NCBI GenBank assembly: GCA_018830465.1
Contig: JAHJSI010000001.1
Coordinates: 1 to 10,946 of the forward strand
Length of the DNA: 10,946 nucleotides
Source of the DNA: Patescibacteria group bacterium
Lineage (GTDB): Bacteria > Patescibacteriota > Patescibacteriia > UBA2169
Reading direction: 5' to 3'
Under the pieces are notes generated by a model. The model was not told the origin of the DNA, did not search any database, and saw only the letters and a list, made by a program, of their open reading frames with translations. The position numbers were made by a program, and so were the translations under genes. Of this stretch, positions 1 to 6,120 are shown one piece after another (within the stretch, counting starts at the first letter, position 1; every line of letters starts with the position of its first letter).

Positions 1-179
1 ATGAAGCAGTATTTTTTAATCCTAATGATTCAGATGATTTGGCGCAAAAAATTTCTCAAAGCATGCAAAATATAGAGTCTTTGCAAGCGCGCGCTCAATC
101 TATCAAAGAAAAGGTTTATCAGTACAGCTGGAAAAATAGAGCAAAGTATATTATAAATATGATTTTGGATAAGGTTTGA
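1..179 (+). CDS. Glycosyltransferase, GT4-like, C-terminal fragment (5' end outside window)
   Basis: An open frame enters from the left edge (first full codon at 3) and ends with TGA at 177-179, giving the last 58 residues of a protein. The fragment begins EAVFFNPNDSDDLAQKI and later has a YSWKNRAKYI segment. Both are typical of the C-terminal end of GT-B fold, family 4 (glycosyl transferases group 1) enzymes: the acidic and aromatic 'E-FF-P-D--DLA--I' stretch follows the nucleotide-sugar binding site, and the 'YSW' helix packs back across the two domains. The role would be transfer of a sugar from a nucleotide donor onto a growing cytoplasmic glycan, which fits the neighbouring polysaccharide genes. 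Donor and acceptor cannot be told from this part. The next gene starts 32 bases downstream, and its probable promoter overlaps this stop codon. The call rests on a short fragment, so family membership is likely but not certain. Confidence 0.72.
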   Translation, partial: EAVFFNPNDSDDLAQKISQSMQNIESLQARAQSIKEKVYQYSWKNRAKYIINMILDKV

Positions 180-203
180 TTTTGTTGTAATTTTTGATAT
201 AGT
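176..203 (+). promoter_or_regulatory. Probable sigma-70-type promoter with extended -10 for the heptose operon
   Basis: TTGATT (176-181), a 16-base spacer, then TATAGT (198-203) preceded by TG at 195-196, which makes an extended -10 element. Transcription would start near 210, only about two bases before the ATG at 212, so the mRNA would be essentially leaderless. This agrees with the lack of any Shine-Dalgarno sequence before this gene. The -35 box overlaps the TGA stop of the upstream glycosyltransferase. It is a sequence match only; in A+T-rich DNA, chance matches are common. Confidence 0.5.
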
Positions 204-211
204 AATACAAT

Positions 212-841
212 ATGTTAAACTCTTTTTCTTCATCCTTTTTATCACAAATAGAAGAAATAACTAGAATTATCCGTGTAACCCAAATTGAGAAATTAGATCA
301 GGCAATTGATATACTTTTTGAAGCATGGAAGGATAAAAGATGGGTATATATAATGGGCAATGGAGGATCTGCTTCAACTGCCACGCATCTAGCTTCAGAT
401 TTGGCAAAAACAATTTGCGATTCTCCAAATGACAAGGGCATTAAAGCATTGGCATTAGTAGATAATATTCCTCTTGTCAGCGCAATGACGAATGATTGGG
501 GTTGGAGTGATATTTATAATAATCAATTAAATACATTTTATGAGCAAGGTGGTGTTGGAATCGGAATAAGCGTGCATGGCGGAAGCGGTACTGATGTGGC
601 AGGCCAATGGTCGCAGAATCTGCTTAAAGGTCTGCAATATATTAAAGATAGGGGAGGCAAAACAATTGGTCTTTCTGGCTTTGATGGAGGACCTATGAGC
701 AAATTGGTTGACGCTGGAATTATAGTTCCTGCGGAATCTACTCCAATTGTGGAAGGCATGCACGTGGTATTGCATCACTTAATTGTGTTTGGATTAAAAG
801 AAAAGATACATGACTATAAAAAACAGAGCAATATTTTTTGA
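212..841 (+). CDS. gmhA: SIS-domain phosphoheptose isomerase-like protein (GmhA type, divergent)
   Basis: Predicted to isomerise D-sedoheptulose 7-phosphate to D-glycero-D-manno-heptose 7-phosphate in the cytoplasm, the first committed step towards nucleotide-activated heptoses. The 209-residue protein has one SIS domain with a GNGGS loop at 49-53, H59 and D63 in the helix after it, and a C-terminal helix carrying E181 and H189. From the known GmhA structures, H59, D63, E181 and H189 align with the zinc ligands His61, Glu65, Gln175 and His183, so two positions carry conservative changes (Glu to Asp, Gln to Glu). The phosphate-binding loop, usually STSGNS, reads SVHGGS at 120-125. These differences place it in a divergent subgroup, and a related ketose phosphate substrate is possible. 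The following gmhB-like gene overlaps its 3' end by 32 bases, which supports the heptose role. No ribosome binding site is visible; the ATG lies just below a probable promoter. Confidence 0.82.
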   Translation: MLNSFSSSFLSQIEEITRIIRVTQIEKLDQAIDILFEAWKDKRWVYIMGNGGSASTATHLASDLAKTICDSPNDKGIKALALVDNIPLVSAMTNDWGWSDIYNNQLNTFYEQGGVGIGISVHGGSGTDVAGQWSQNLLKGLQYIKDRGGKTIGLSGFDGGPMSKLVDAGIIVPAESTPIVEGMHVVLHHLIVFGLKEKIHDYKKQSNIF

Positions 842-1364
842 CAGAGACGGAGTTATAAATGATGTTATAGACCGTGGTGAGGATTGTTTTGTTAAAGGCA
901 AAAAGGTGAGATTCACAGCGCCATGGTTATATGACGAATTTCACTTAAAAGATGGAGTTCATGAAGCATTAAAGAAGATGAAAGACCTTGGTTTTCTGCT
1001 GATATTAGCCACAAATCAGCCAGATATTAAATATGGAAGAATGACAAAACAAGAGCATGAGCGTATCATGTCAGATATCCGAAAACTTCCTTTTGATGCT
1101 GTGTATGTCTGTGAGCACAGACGTGATGATGGGTGCGGATGCAAAAAACCAAAACCAGGCATGTTTTTACAGGCAATCAAAAAGCAGAATATTGACTGCA
1201 AAGAGTCATACGCTATTGGCGACAGAAGCCCTGATCTTGAACCAGCAAAAGAGCTGGGCTGCAAAACAATATTAATTGAAAGTGAACAAGGTAAAGGAGT
1301 TGATGCTGATTATAAAGTTTTAAATTTACAGGAGGCAGTTGAAATTATTAAAAAGATAATATGA
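810..1364 (+). CDS. gmhB: HAD-family D-glycero-D-manno-heptose 1,7-bisphosphate phosphatase (GmhB type)
   Basis: Predicted to remove the C7 phosphate from D-glycero-D-manno-heptose 1,7-bisphosphate, leaving heptose 1-phosphate for nucleotide activation. The 184-residue length is normal for GmhB. The HAD nucleophile motif FFDRDG lies at 9-14 (D11 nucleophile, D13 acid/base), the TNQ of motif II at 68-70, and the GDRSPD acidic motif at 137-142. Between them is the GmhB zinc-binding pattern C-x-H-x5-C-x-C with C101, H103, C109 and C111, followed by KKPKPGM. This zinc site separates GmhB and the related histidinol phosphatases from most HAD proteins; the heptose context decides between them. The ATG at 810 is needed to keep the N-terminal strand before DRDG, so the 32-base overlap with the isomerase gene is real and suggests translational coupling. 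The stop overlaps the next ATG as ATGA. Confidence 0.88.
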   Translation: MTIKNRAIFFDRDGVINDVIDRGEDCFVKGKKVRFTAPWLYDEFHLKDGVHEALKKMKDLGFLLILATNQPDIKYGRMTKQEHERIMSDIRKLPFDAVYVCEHRRDDGCGCKKPKPGMFLQAIKKQNIDCKESYAIGDRSPDLEPAKELGCKTILIESEQGKGVDADYKVLNLQEAVEIIKKII

Positions 1365-2095
1365 AAATATTCATTGACACAGCGAACTTGGAGGATATTG
1401 AGGAGGGATTGAAGAGGGGTTTTGCTTCGGGGATTACTACTAATCCATCGCTTTTAGCAAAAGAGCCGAAATCATCATTTGAGGGGCATGTGCAGAAGAT
1501 TGTTGAGCTGATTAGAAGATATAAGCCTGGCATTCATTTAAGCGTGGAAGTTTTTTCAAAAGATAAAGAAGAAATACTGAAACAGGCGCAGCAGTTTGTA
1601 AGCCAGTTTAATTACCCACAGATGAGTGTTAAGGTTCAGGTTGGCTATAATGAGCTTGAAACAATCAGCAAGCTTTCTTCAATGGGAGTTTCTGTAAACT
1701 GTACAGCATGCATGAGCGTAACACAAGCAGTAATGGCGGCGCACGCAGGAGCAAAGTATGTGAGCTTGTTTTGGGGCAGAATCCGGGATGGGGGCATAAA
1801 TGAGGAAAATGCTATTGAGCGTGATTATTTGAAAGCAAAAAAAGTTTTAGATGATAATGATTTCAATCCGTACATTGTTGTTAAGTCAGTTAGGCAAATA
1901 CTTGACCAAGACCGGCTTAATTCAGAAATTATTGTTGGCAGCATCCGGTCTATCACAGACATCCGCGATGCAGGACTTGCAGGCGCGCACATCGTAACCG
2001 TACCGCCGAAATTTTTCAAGCCAATGGCGTCGCATTACAAAACAGACGAAGTAGTGGATCAATTCATGACAGATTTTCAGCAATGGCTATCCTAA
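1361..2095 (+). CDS. Transaldolase / fructose-6-phosphate aldolase family protein
   Basis: A class I aldolase of the small transaldolase (TalC/FSA) type. As a transaldolase it would form sedoheptulose 7-phosphate from fructose 6-phosphate and erythrose 4-phosphate, which is the substrate of the isomerase two genes upstream. Family landmarks are in order: D6 in the FIDTANL strand, GITTNPS at 24-30, E63 in SVEV, the Schiff-base lysine K91 in MSVKVQV, T115 in NCTA, the LFWGRI strand at 136-141, and GSIRS at 193-197. The protein has 244 residues against about 215-220 for typical small transaldolases; most of the excess lies at about 150-190, between the FWGRI and GSIRS strands. The usual KVPV after the lysine is KVQV here. 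The start overlaps the gmhB stop (ATGA), so the two are probably translated together. A purely fructose-6-phosphate aldolase role cannot be excluded, but the operon argues for sedoheptulose 7-phosphate supply. Confidence 0.85.
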   Translation: MKIFIDTANLEDIEEGLKRGFASGITTNPSLLAKEPKSSFEGHVQKIVELIRRYKPGIHLSVEVFSKDKEEILKQAQQFVSQFNYPQMSVKVQVGYNELETISKLSSMGVSVNCTACMSVTQAVMAAHAGAKYVSLFWGRIRDGGINEENAIERDYLKAKKVLDDNDFNPYIVVKSVRQILDQDRLNSEIIVGSIRSITDIRDAGLAGAHIVTVPPKFFKPMASHYKTDEVVDQFMTDFQQWLS

Positions 2096-2116
2096 GATTA
2101 TATGAAAAAATAGAAT

Positions 2117-3523
2117 ATGAAAGCAGTTATTTTAGCAGCAGGCAAAGGAACAAGAATGGGAAACTTAACCAAGGACATGCCAAAACCACTCCTTAGAGTC
2201 GGATCCACCACATTGTTGGGAAATATTTTGGATATATTACCAACCGAAGTTGATGAGATTATTATTGTTATAGGTTATTTAGGTAATGCGATAAAAAAAG
2301 AGTTCGGCGATTATTACAATAATAAAAGAATTTATTATGTTACACAGGAAGCATTAGACGGCACAGCAGGTGCAGTTTTCGCGACACAGCAATATTTTAC
2401 GCAAAAGAATGAGCGTTTTTTTATTATTTATGGGGACGAGTATCCAACAAAAGAACAGGTACAAGAGTGCTTTTTACATGAATTTAGCTGGTTGTGCCGA
2501 GAAATGTCAGACCCAAGCCAGTCTGGAGTTGCCACAATTTCTCCTGACGGGCACATTGTTGAGGTTGTAGAAAAGCCAGAAAACCCTAAGTCAAATTTTG
2601 TTGTCGCCGGAATGATGGTAGTTAATGCTGAAATTTTTGATTATAAGCCTGTGCAACATGAAAATGGCGAATATTATCTTACATCAATGATGGATAGTTT
2701 TATTAAGGACAGAAAAGTTCGCATGGTAAAGGGGACAAAAGATGTGGCATTTAGTTATGCTGAAGATATTCATAATTTTAATATTAATAAGAGCATTTCA
2801 GTTTTTTTACCTGCATACAATGAAGAGAAAAGCATTGGAAAAGGCATTTTAGAGATAAGCAATTATTTGAAAAGCAGGTTTGAGGATTACGAGATATTAA
2901 TAATAAGCGAAGGCAGTACTGATAAAACTAATAAAATTGTAAGAGATCTTCAAAAAGAGATTCACAATTTAAGATTGCTTGCTAAGGACAAAAGTTATGG
3001 CTATGCTGGCGCTCTGAGGACTGGATTTAAAAGCGCAACTAAGGAATTGATTTTTTATACAGACGGTGACAGGCAGTTTGATATTAAGGAGATGGACAAA
3101 TTATTGTCATTAATCGATGAATACGATATAGTAACTGGATACAAGATTAAACGTAATGACCCATTAATGCGCATTTGGATGTCAGATCTTTATAATTTAA
3201 CAATGAGATTAGTTTTTGGTTTAAAACTGAAGGATGTTAATTGCGCGTTTAAGCTATATCATAAGTATGTTATTGATAATGTTGATTTTCTGCCAGATCT
3301 TACCCAAGGCGTTATTAATGCGGAGATTTATCTAACTGCTTATAAAAAAGGTTATACCATAGGAGAGGTGGGTGTGCATCATTTTCACAGGACTGAAGGT
3401 TTTGCCAGTTCTGAATTCGGCAGACGCGGTAAAATTATTGCTTTTGTCAGGCCAAAAACAATTATGGGTTTTTTAATGGACACTTTTAAGCTTTGGAAAA
3501 AGGCGCGCAAAGGTGTCTTTTAA
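2117..3523 (+). CDS. Fusion: sugar-1-phosphate nucleotidyltransferase (HddC-like) + GT2 glycosyltransferase
   Basis: A 468-residue two-domain cytoplasmic protein. Residues 1-222 are a nucleotidyltransferase of the RmlA/HddC kind: GKGTRM at 9-14, PKPLL at 22-26, the metal-binding D107 in YGDEYP and a terminal EDIHNFN. In this operon it would activate heptose 1-phosphate, probably with GTP. Residues about 226-468 are a family 2 (GT-A fold) glycosyltransferase resembling dolichol/polyprenyl-phosphate mannosyltransferases: SVFLPAYNEE at 228-237, ISEGSTD at 263-269 (the usual DDGSTD carries S-E), GYAGALRTGF at 295-304, the D316-x-D318-x-Q320 metal motif, and DVNCAFKL at 373-380. No transmembrane segment is evident. 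The linker is only a few residues. I infer that the first domain makes a nucleotide sugar and the second transfers it, perhaps to polyprenyl phosphate; the exact sugar and acceptor are not shown. No Shine-Dalgarno sequence precedes the ATG, which is 21 bases after the transaldolase stop. Confidence 0.85.
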   Translation: MKAVILAAGKGTRMGNLTKDMPKPLLRVGSTTLLGNILDILPTEVDEIIIVIGYLGNAIKKEFGDYYNNKRIYYVTQEALDGTAGAVFATQQYFTQKNERFFIIYGDEYPTKEQVQECFLHEFSWLCREMSDPSQSGVATISPDGHIVEVVEKPENPKSNFVVAGMMVVNAEIFDYKPVQHENGEYYLTSMMDSFIKDRKVRMVKGTKDVAFSYAEDIHNFNINKSISVFLPAYNEEKSIGKGILEISNYLKSRFEDYEILIISEGSTDKTNKIVRDLQKEIHNLRLLAKDKSYGYAGALRTGFKSATKELIFYTDGDRQFDIKEMDKLLSLIDEYDIVTGYKIKRNDPLMRIWMSDLYNLTMRLVFGLKLKDVNCAFKLYHKYVIDNVDFLPDLTQGVINAEIYLTAYKKGYTIGEVGVHHFHRTEGFASSEFGRRGKIIAFVRPKTIMGFLMDTFKLWKKARKGVF

Positions 3524-3541
3524 TTATAAGCTTTAACATAT

Positions 3542-4468
3542 ATGAAAGTATTAGTAACTGGTGGAGCTGGCTTTATAGGATCTAATTTAGTAACATATCT
3601 TTGCGATCAAGGCCACCAAGTAAGCGTAATAGACAATTTATCTTTTGGGTTTAAGGATCTTATTGATAAGAGAGCCAAGTTTTATAAAGGTTCAATTTCT
3701 GATAATGGATTATTAGAAAAAATACTTCCTCACATGGATGTGGTTTTTCATTTAGCTTCAATCGCGACAATTTCCCTTTCAATGACTAAGCCATACATAT
3801 ATTTTGATAATAATTTTATGGAAGGCATTGCTTTATTAGAAGCAATGAAAAAAACAGGCGTTAAAAAAATAGTGTATTCTTCAAGCGCGTCTTCGTACGG
3901 CAATCTTCAAAAAGATTTTTTTACAGAAGAAGATTCTCCGCAGCCCACAAATCCCTATGGGGCTTCTAAATCATGTTTTGAGCCTGCACTAAGCGCTTAT
4001 CATCATTCTTTCGGCATAGATGCAATTGCTTTGCGATACTTTAATGTTTATGGTCCAGCAGATGACCAGGCAGACACTCCGCGCGCGGTTCCTATATGGA
4101 TTAAGGCAGCCTTAAAAGGCGAGCCATTAATATTGTATTGGCAAGGAAAGCAAAGACGCGATTATGTTTTTGTGGAAGATATTGCGCGAGCGAATCTATT
4201 GGCTGCTGAAAAAGGAAAAGGATTCAGGGTCTATAATGTTGGATGCGGCAATGGAATTTGGATGACAGATATTATTGAAGAATTAGAAAAGCTGTTTGGC
4301 AGAAAACTTAGCATAAAAGATGCAGGAGAGCGGGCAGGTGATTCTCCACATGTTGTTGCTGATATAAGCAGAATTAAAAAAGAACTTGGATGGGAGCCGA
4401 AAGTTGGGCTAAAAGACGGCTTACAAAGGACAATTAATTATTATAAGGATAGAATTCATAAAATATGA
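3542..4468 (+). CDS. NAD-dependent nucleotide-sugar epimerase/dehydratase (extended SDR), copy 1
   Basis: A 308-residue extended short-chain dehydrogenase, the family of UDP-glucose 4-epimerase and GDP-sugar epimerases and dehydratases. The NAD-binding Rossmann motif GGAGFIG is at 7-13, with D31 after the second strand. The catalytic triad is S115 (in YSSSAS), Y139 and K143 (YGASK). LRYFNVYGP at 164-172 and the RRDYVFVEDIARA segment at 205-217 are the usual substrate-binding landmarks, and ELGWEPK near 281-287 marks the normal C-terminus, so it is full length. It would alter the stereochemistry or oxidation state of a nucleotide sugar, possibly the heptose made by the surrounding genes; which one cannot be told. 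It is a close tandem paralogue of the next gene and overlaps it by ATGA. A TATAAG box at 3525-3530 could serve as an internal -10 element, but no good -35 box lies at the right distance. Confidence 0.86.
   Translation: MKVLVTGGAGFIGSNLVTYLCDQGHQVSVIDNLSFGFKDLIDKRAKFYKGSISDNGLLEKILPHMDVVFHLASIATISLSMTKPYIYFDNNFMEGIALLEAMKKTGVKKIVYSSSASSYGNLQKDFFTEEDSPQPTNPYGASKSCFEPALSAYHHSFGIDAIALRYFNVYGPADDQADTPRAVPIWIKAALKGEPLILYWQGKQRRDYVFVEDIARANLLAAEKGKGFRVYNVGCGNGIWMTDIIEELEKLFGRKLSIKDAGERAGDSPHVVADISRIKKELGWEPKVGLKDGLQRTINYYKDRIHKI
4370..4402 (+). repeat. 33-base perfect direct repeat, copy 1 (inside epimerase copy 1)
   Basis: This stretch, encoding roughly RIKKELGWEPK near the end of epimerase copy 1, is identical base for base to 5293-5325 in epimerase copy 2. 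Both are in the same frame. It is the longest exact match I found between the two genes and points to a tandem duplication with recent gene conversion or strong constraint. Confidence 0.85.
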
Positions 4469-5382
4469 AAGCATTAGTAACTGGCGGAGCTGGATTTATT
4501 GGCTCTAATTTAACAACATATCTTTGCGATCACGGCTACAAAGTAGATGTGATTGATGACTCTTCGTCAAACAACAGAACAACAATAGATAAACGCGCTA
4601 ATTTAATAAATGATTCAATAGCGAATGTCGCATTATTAGAAGAGTTATTGGACGGTAAAGACGTTGTTTTTCATTTAGCAGCAACTGGCATAATTGAGCT
4701 GTCTATAAAAAATCCGCCTGCGTATTTTGAAAATAATTTGATGAACGGCATTAAGCTTTTGGATGCAATGAGAAAGAAGGGAGTAAAGAAGATAGTTTAT
4801 TCCTCATCATCAGGCGTTTATGGGGAACCGAAAAGAGTTCCAATCAGAGAAGATGACGTTAAAGAGCCATTTAATCCTTATGGAGCGACTAAATACGCTT
4901 TTGAGCATGTTTTAAGCTCGTATTACCATTCTTTTGGAATAGAGAGCGTTTCTTTGCGGTATTATAATGTGTATGGACCTGGAGATGAGCAGAGTCCAGT
5001 AACTCGCGCAGTGCCTAAATGGATTAAGGCAGCGCTTAAAGATGATCCTTTAACTTTATATTGGGGGGGTAAACAAAAGAAGGATTATGTTTTTGTGGAA
5101 GATGTTGCGCGAGCAAATCTATTATCCGCAGAAAGAGGCAAAGGATGCAGTTTTTACAATGTAGGAAGCGGTTATGGGTGTTGGATGTATGATTTAGCAA
5201 AAATACTTGAAGAAGTTTTTGGCAAGAAGCTGAATATTCAACAAGCAGGCGAGCGGGCAGGGGATCCTACTTTTCTTATAGCTGACATCAGTAGAATTAA
5301 AAAAGAACTTGGATGGGAGCCGAAAATTGATTTAAAAGCCGGATTAGCCCGCACTATTGAATATTATAGAGATAATTACTGA
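4465..5382 (+). CDS. NAD-dependent nucleotide-sugar epimerase/dehydratase (extended SDR), copy 2
   Basis: A 305-residue extended SDR protein, full length, with GGAGFIG at 7-13, S115 in YSSSSGVYG, and the Y139-x3-K143 pair in YGATK. Later landmarks are LRYYNVYGP at 164-172, KKDYVFVEDVARA at 205-217 and the C-terminal ELGWEPK. The alignment with copy 1 is nearly gap-free, with the same motifs at the same residue numbers. The clearest differences lie in the segments likely to line the substrate pocket: about 35-60, 73-82 (SIATISLSMT in copy 1, ATGIIELSIK here) and 120-133. This copy keeps the standard SSxxVYG signature that copy 1 has changed to SSASSYG. I infer that the two act on different substrates or at different steps, or form a heterodimer. 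Members convert nucleotide sugars (4-epimerisation, 4,6-dehydration or 3,5-epimerisation); the sequence does not fix which. The start overlaps the previous stop. Confidence 0.86.
   Translation: MKALVTGGAGFIGSNLTTYLCDHGYKVDVIDDSSSNNRTTIDKRANLINDSIANVALLEELLDGKDVVFHLAATGIIELSIKNPPAYFENNLMNGIKLLDAMRKKGVKKIVYSSSSGVYGEPKRVPIREDDVKEPFNPYGATKYAFEHVLSSYYHSFGIESVSLRYYNVYGPGDEQSPVTRAVPKWIKAALKDDPLTLYWGGKQKKDYVFVEDVARANLLSAERGKGCSFYNVGSGYGCWMYDLAKILEEVFGKKLNIQQAGERAGDPTFLIADISRIKKELGWEPKIDLKAGLARTIEYYRDNY
5293..5325 (+). repeat. 33-base perfect direct repeat, copy 2 (inside epimerase copy 2)
   Basis: Identical to 4370-4402 in the upstream paralogue and in the same reading frame. Confidence 0.85.
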
Positions 5383-5389
5383 TTATATT

Positions 5390-6109
5390 ATGTCTTTTGT
5401 TTATTTTTGCAGAAGAACTGCCATTAAAATAATACGTGAATTGGGATTAATGAGGATTGTTAACGCTATAAATAATTTTCGGTTTTTTTTGGTAAAAAAA
5501 TATTGTATATTGATGAAGAAAAGTCCCCTTGAGTATGTGTATAATGACGCTTTTTTTAATATTACTGATCAAAAGTATGCTCTTGGAGATTCACCAAAGA
5601 TTTTTGCAGAGATTATTAAAACGCATTACAACCCTAAGAGTGTTGTAGATATTGGATGCGGCTGCGGCCTTTATCTGCAAGAATTAGAAAAATTAGGCAT
5701 AAAAATTTTTGGAATTGACGGAAGTCCAGCAGCTTCAAGAAATTTAGTAATTGATAGGAGTAAATTTTTACTTCAAGATGTTACTGTTGATTTCTTTTTG
5801 CCAGAGCAATTTGATTGCGTGATTTGTTTTGAAGTCGCGGAACATATTTCAACAGACAAATCTGAAGTTTTGGTAGATAATATAACAAGAACAAGTGATT
5901 TAGTTTTTTTTGCCACTGCTCCAAAAGGTCAAGGCGGACATGATCATATTAACGAACAAGATGCGCAGTTCTGGATTGATAAATTTTTTGTAAAAGGTTA
6001 TCATCTTTTAGTGGCTGACACAGTGAGTATAAAGAAGACATTATTAGATCAAGGAGTAATTTTTTGGTTATCAGACAATATTTTAATATTTAAAAAAGCA
6101 AATAATTAA
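5390..6109 (+). CDS. Class I SAM-dependent methyltransferase
   Basis: A 239-residue protein with the Rossmann-like SAM-binding core in its middle. Motif I, VVDIGCGCG, is at about 85-93; GIDGS follows about 15 residues later and supplies the acidic residue for the SAM ribose; FDCVICFEVAEHI at about 150-162 is the motif around strand 4 seen in Methyltransf_11/23 proteins. About 75 residues, basic and partly hydrophobic, precede motif I and may hold the protein near the membrane. It is probably an O- or N-methyltransferase that decorates a sugar or caps a glycan, given its place between epimerases and a sugar kinase; the acceptor is not shown. I chose ATG 5390, seven bases after the previous stop, over the in-frame TTG at 5357, which would overlap the epimerase gene and add 11 unremarkable residues. 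No Shine-Dalgarno sequence is seen for either. Confidence 0.8.
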   Translation: MSFVYFCRRTAIKIIRELGLMRIVNAINNFRFFLVKKYCILMKKSPLEYVYNDAFFNITDQKYALGDSPKIFAEIIKTHYNPKSVVDIGCGCGLYLQELEKLGIKIFGIDGSPAASRNLVIDRSKFLLQDVTVDFFLPEQFDCVICFEVAEHISTDKSEVLVDNITRTSDLVFFATAPKGQGGHDHINEQDAQFWIDKFFVKGYHLLVADTVSIKKTLLDQGVIFWLSDNILIFKKANN

Positions 6110-6120
6110 TTTATAGTTTT

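Noticed and set aside
2102..2113. A three-codon frame ATG AAA AAA TAG just before the nucleotidyltransferase-GT2 start, possibly a leader peptide
   Set aside because: Too short to distinguish from chance in A+T-rich DNA; no attenuator-like hairpin follows.
5357..5389. TTG start that would extend the methyltransferase by 11 residues and overlap the epimerase gene
   Set aside because: ATG 5390 lies just after the previous stop and all family motifs are far downstream; the extra residues add nothing recognisable.
6112..6117. TATAGT just before the hddA-like ATG as a -10 box
   Set aside because: It ends only three bases before the ATG, so transcription would begin inside the coding sequence.
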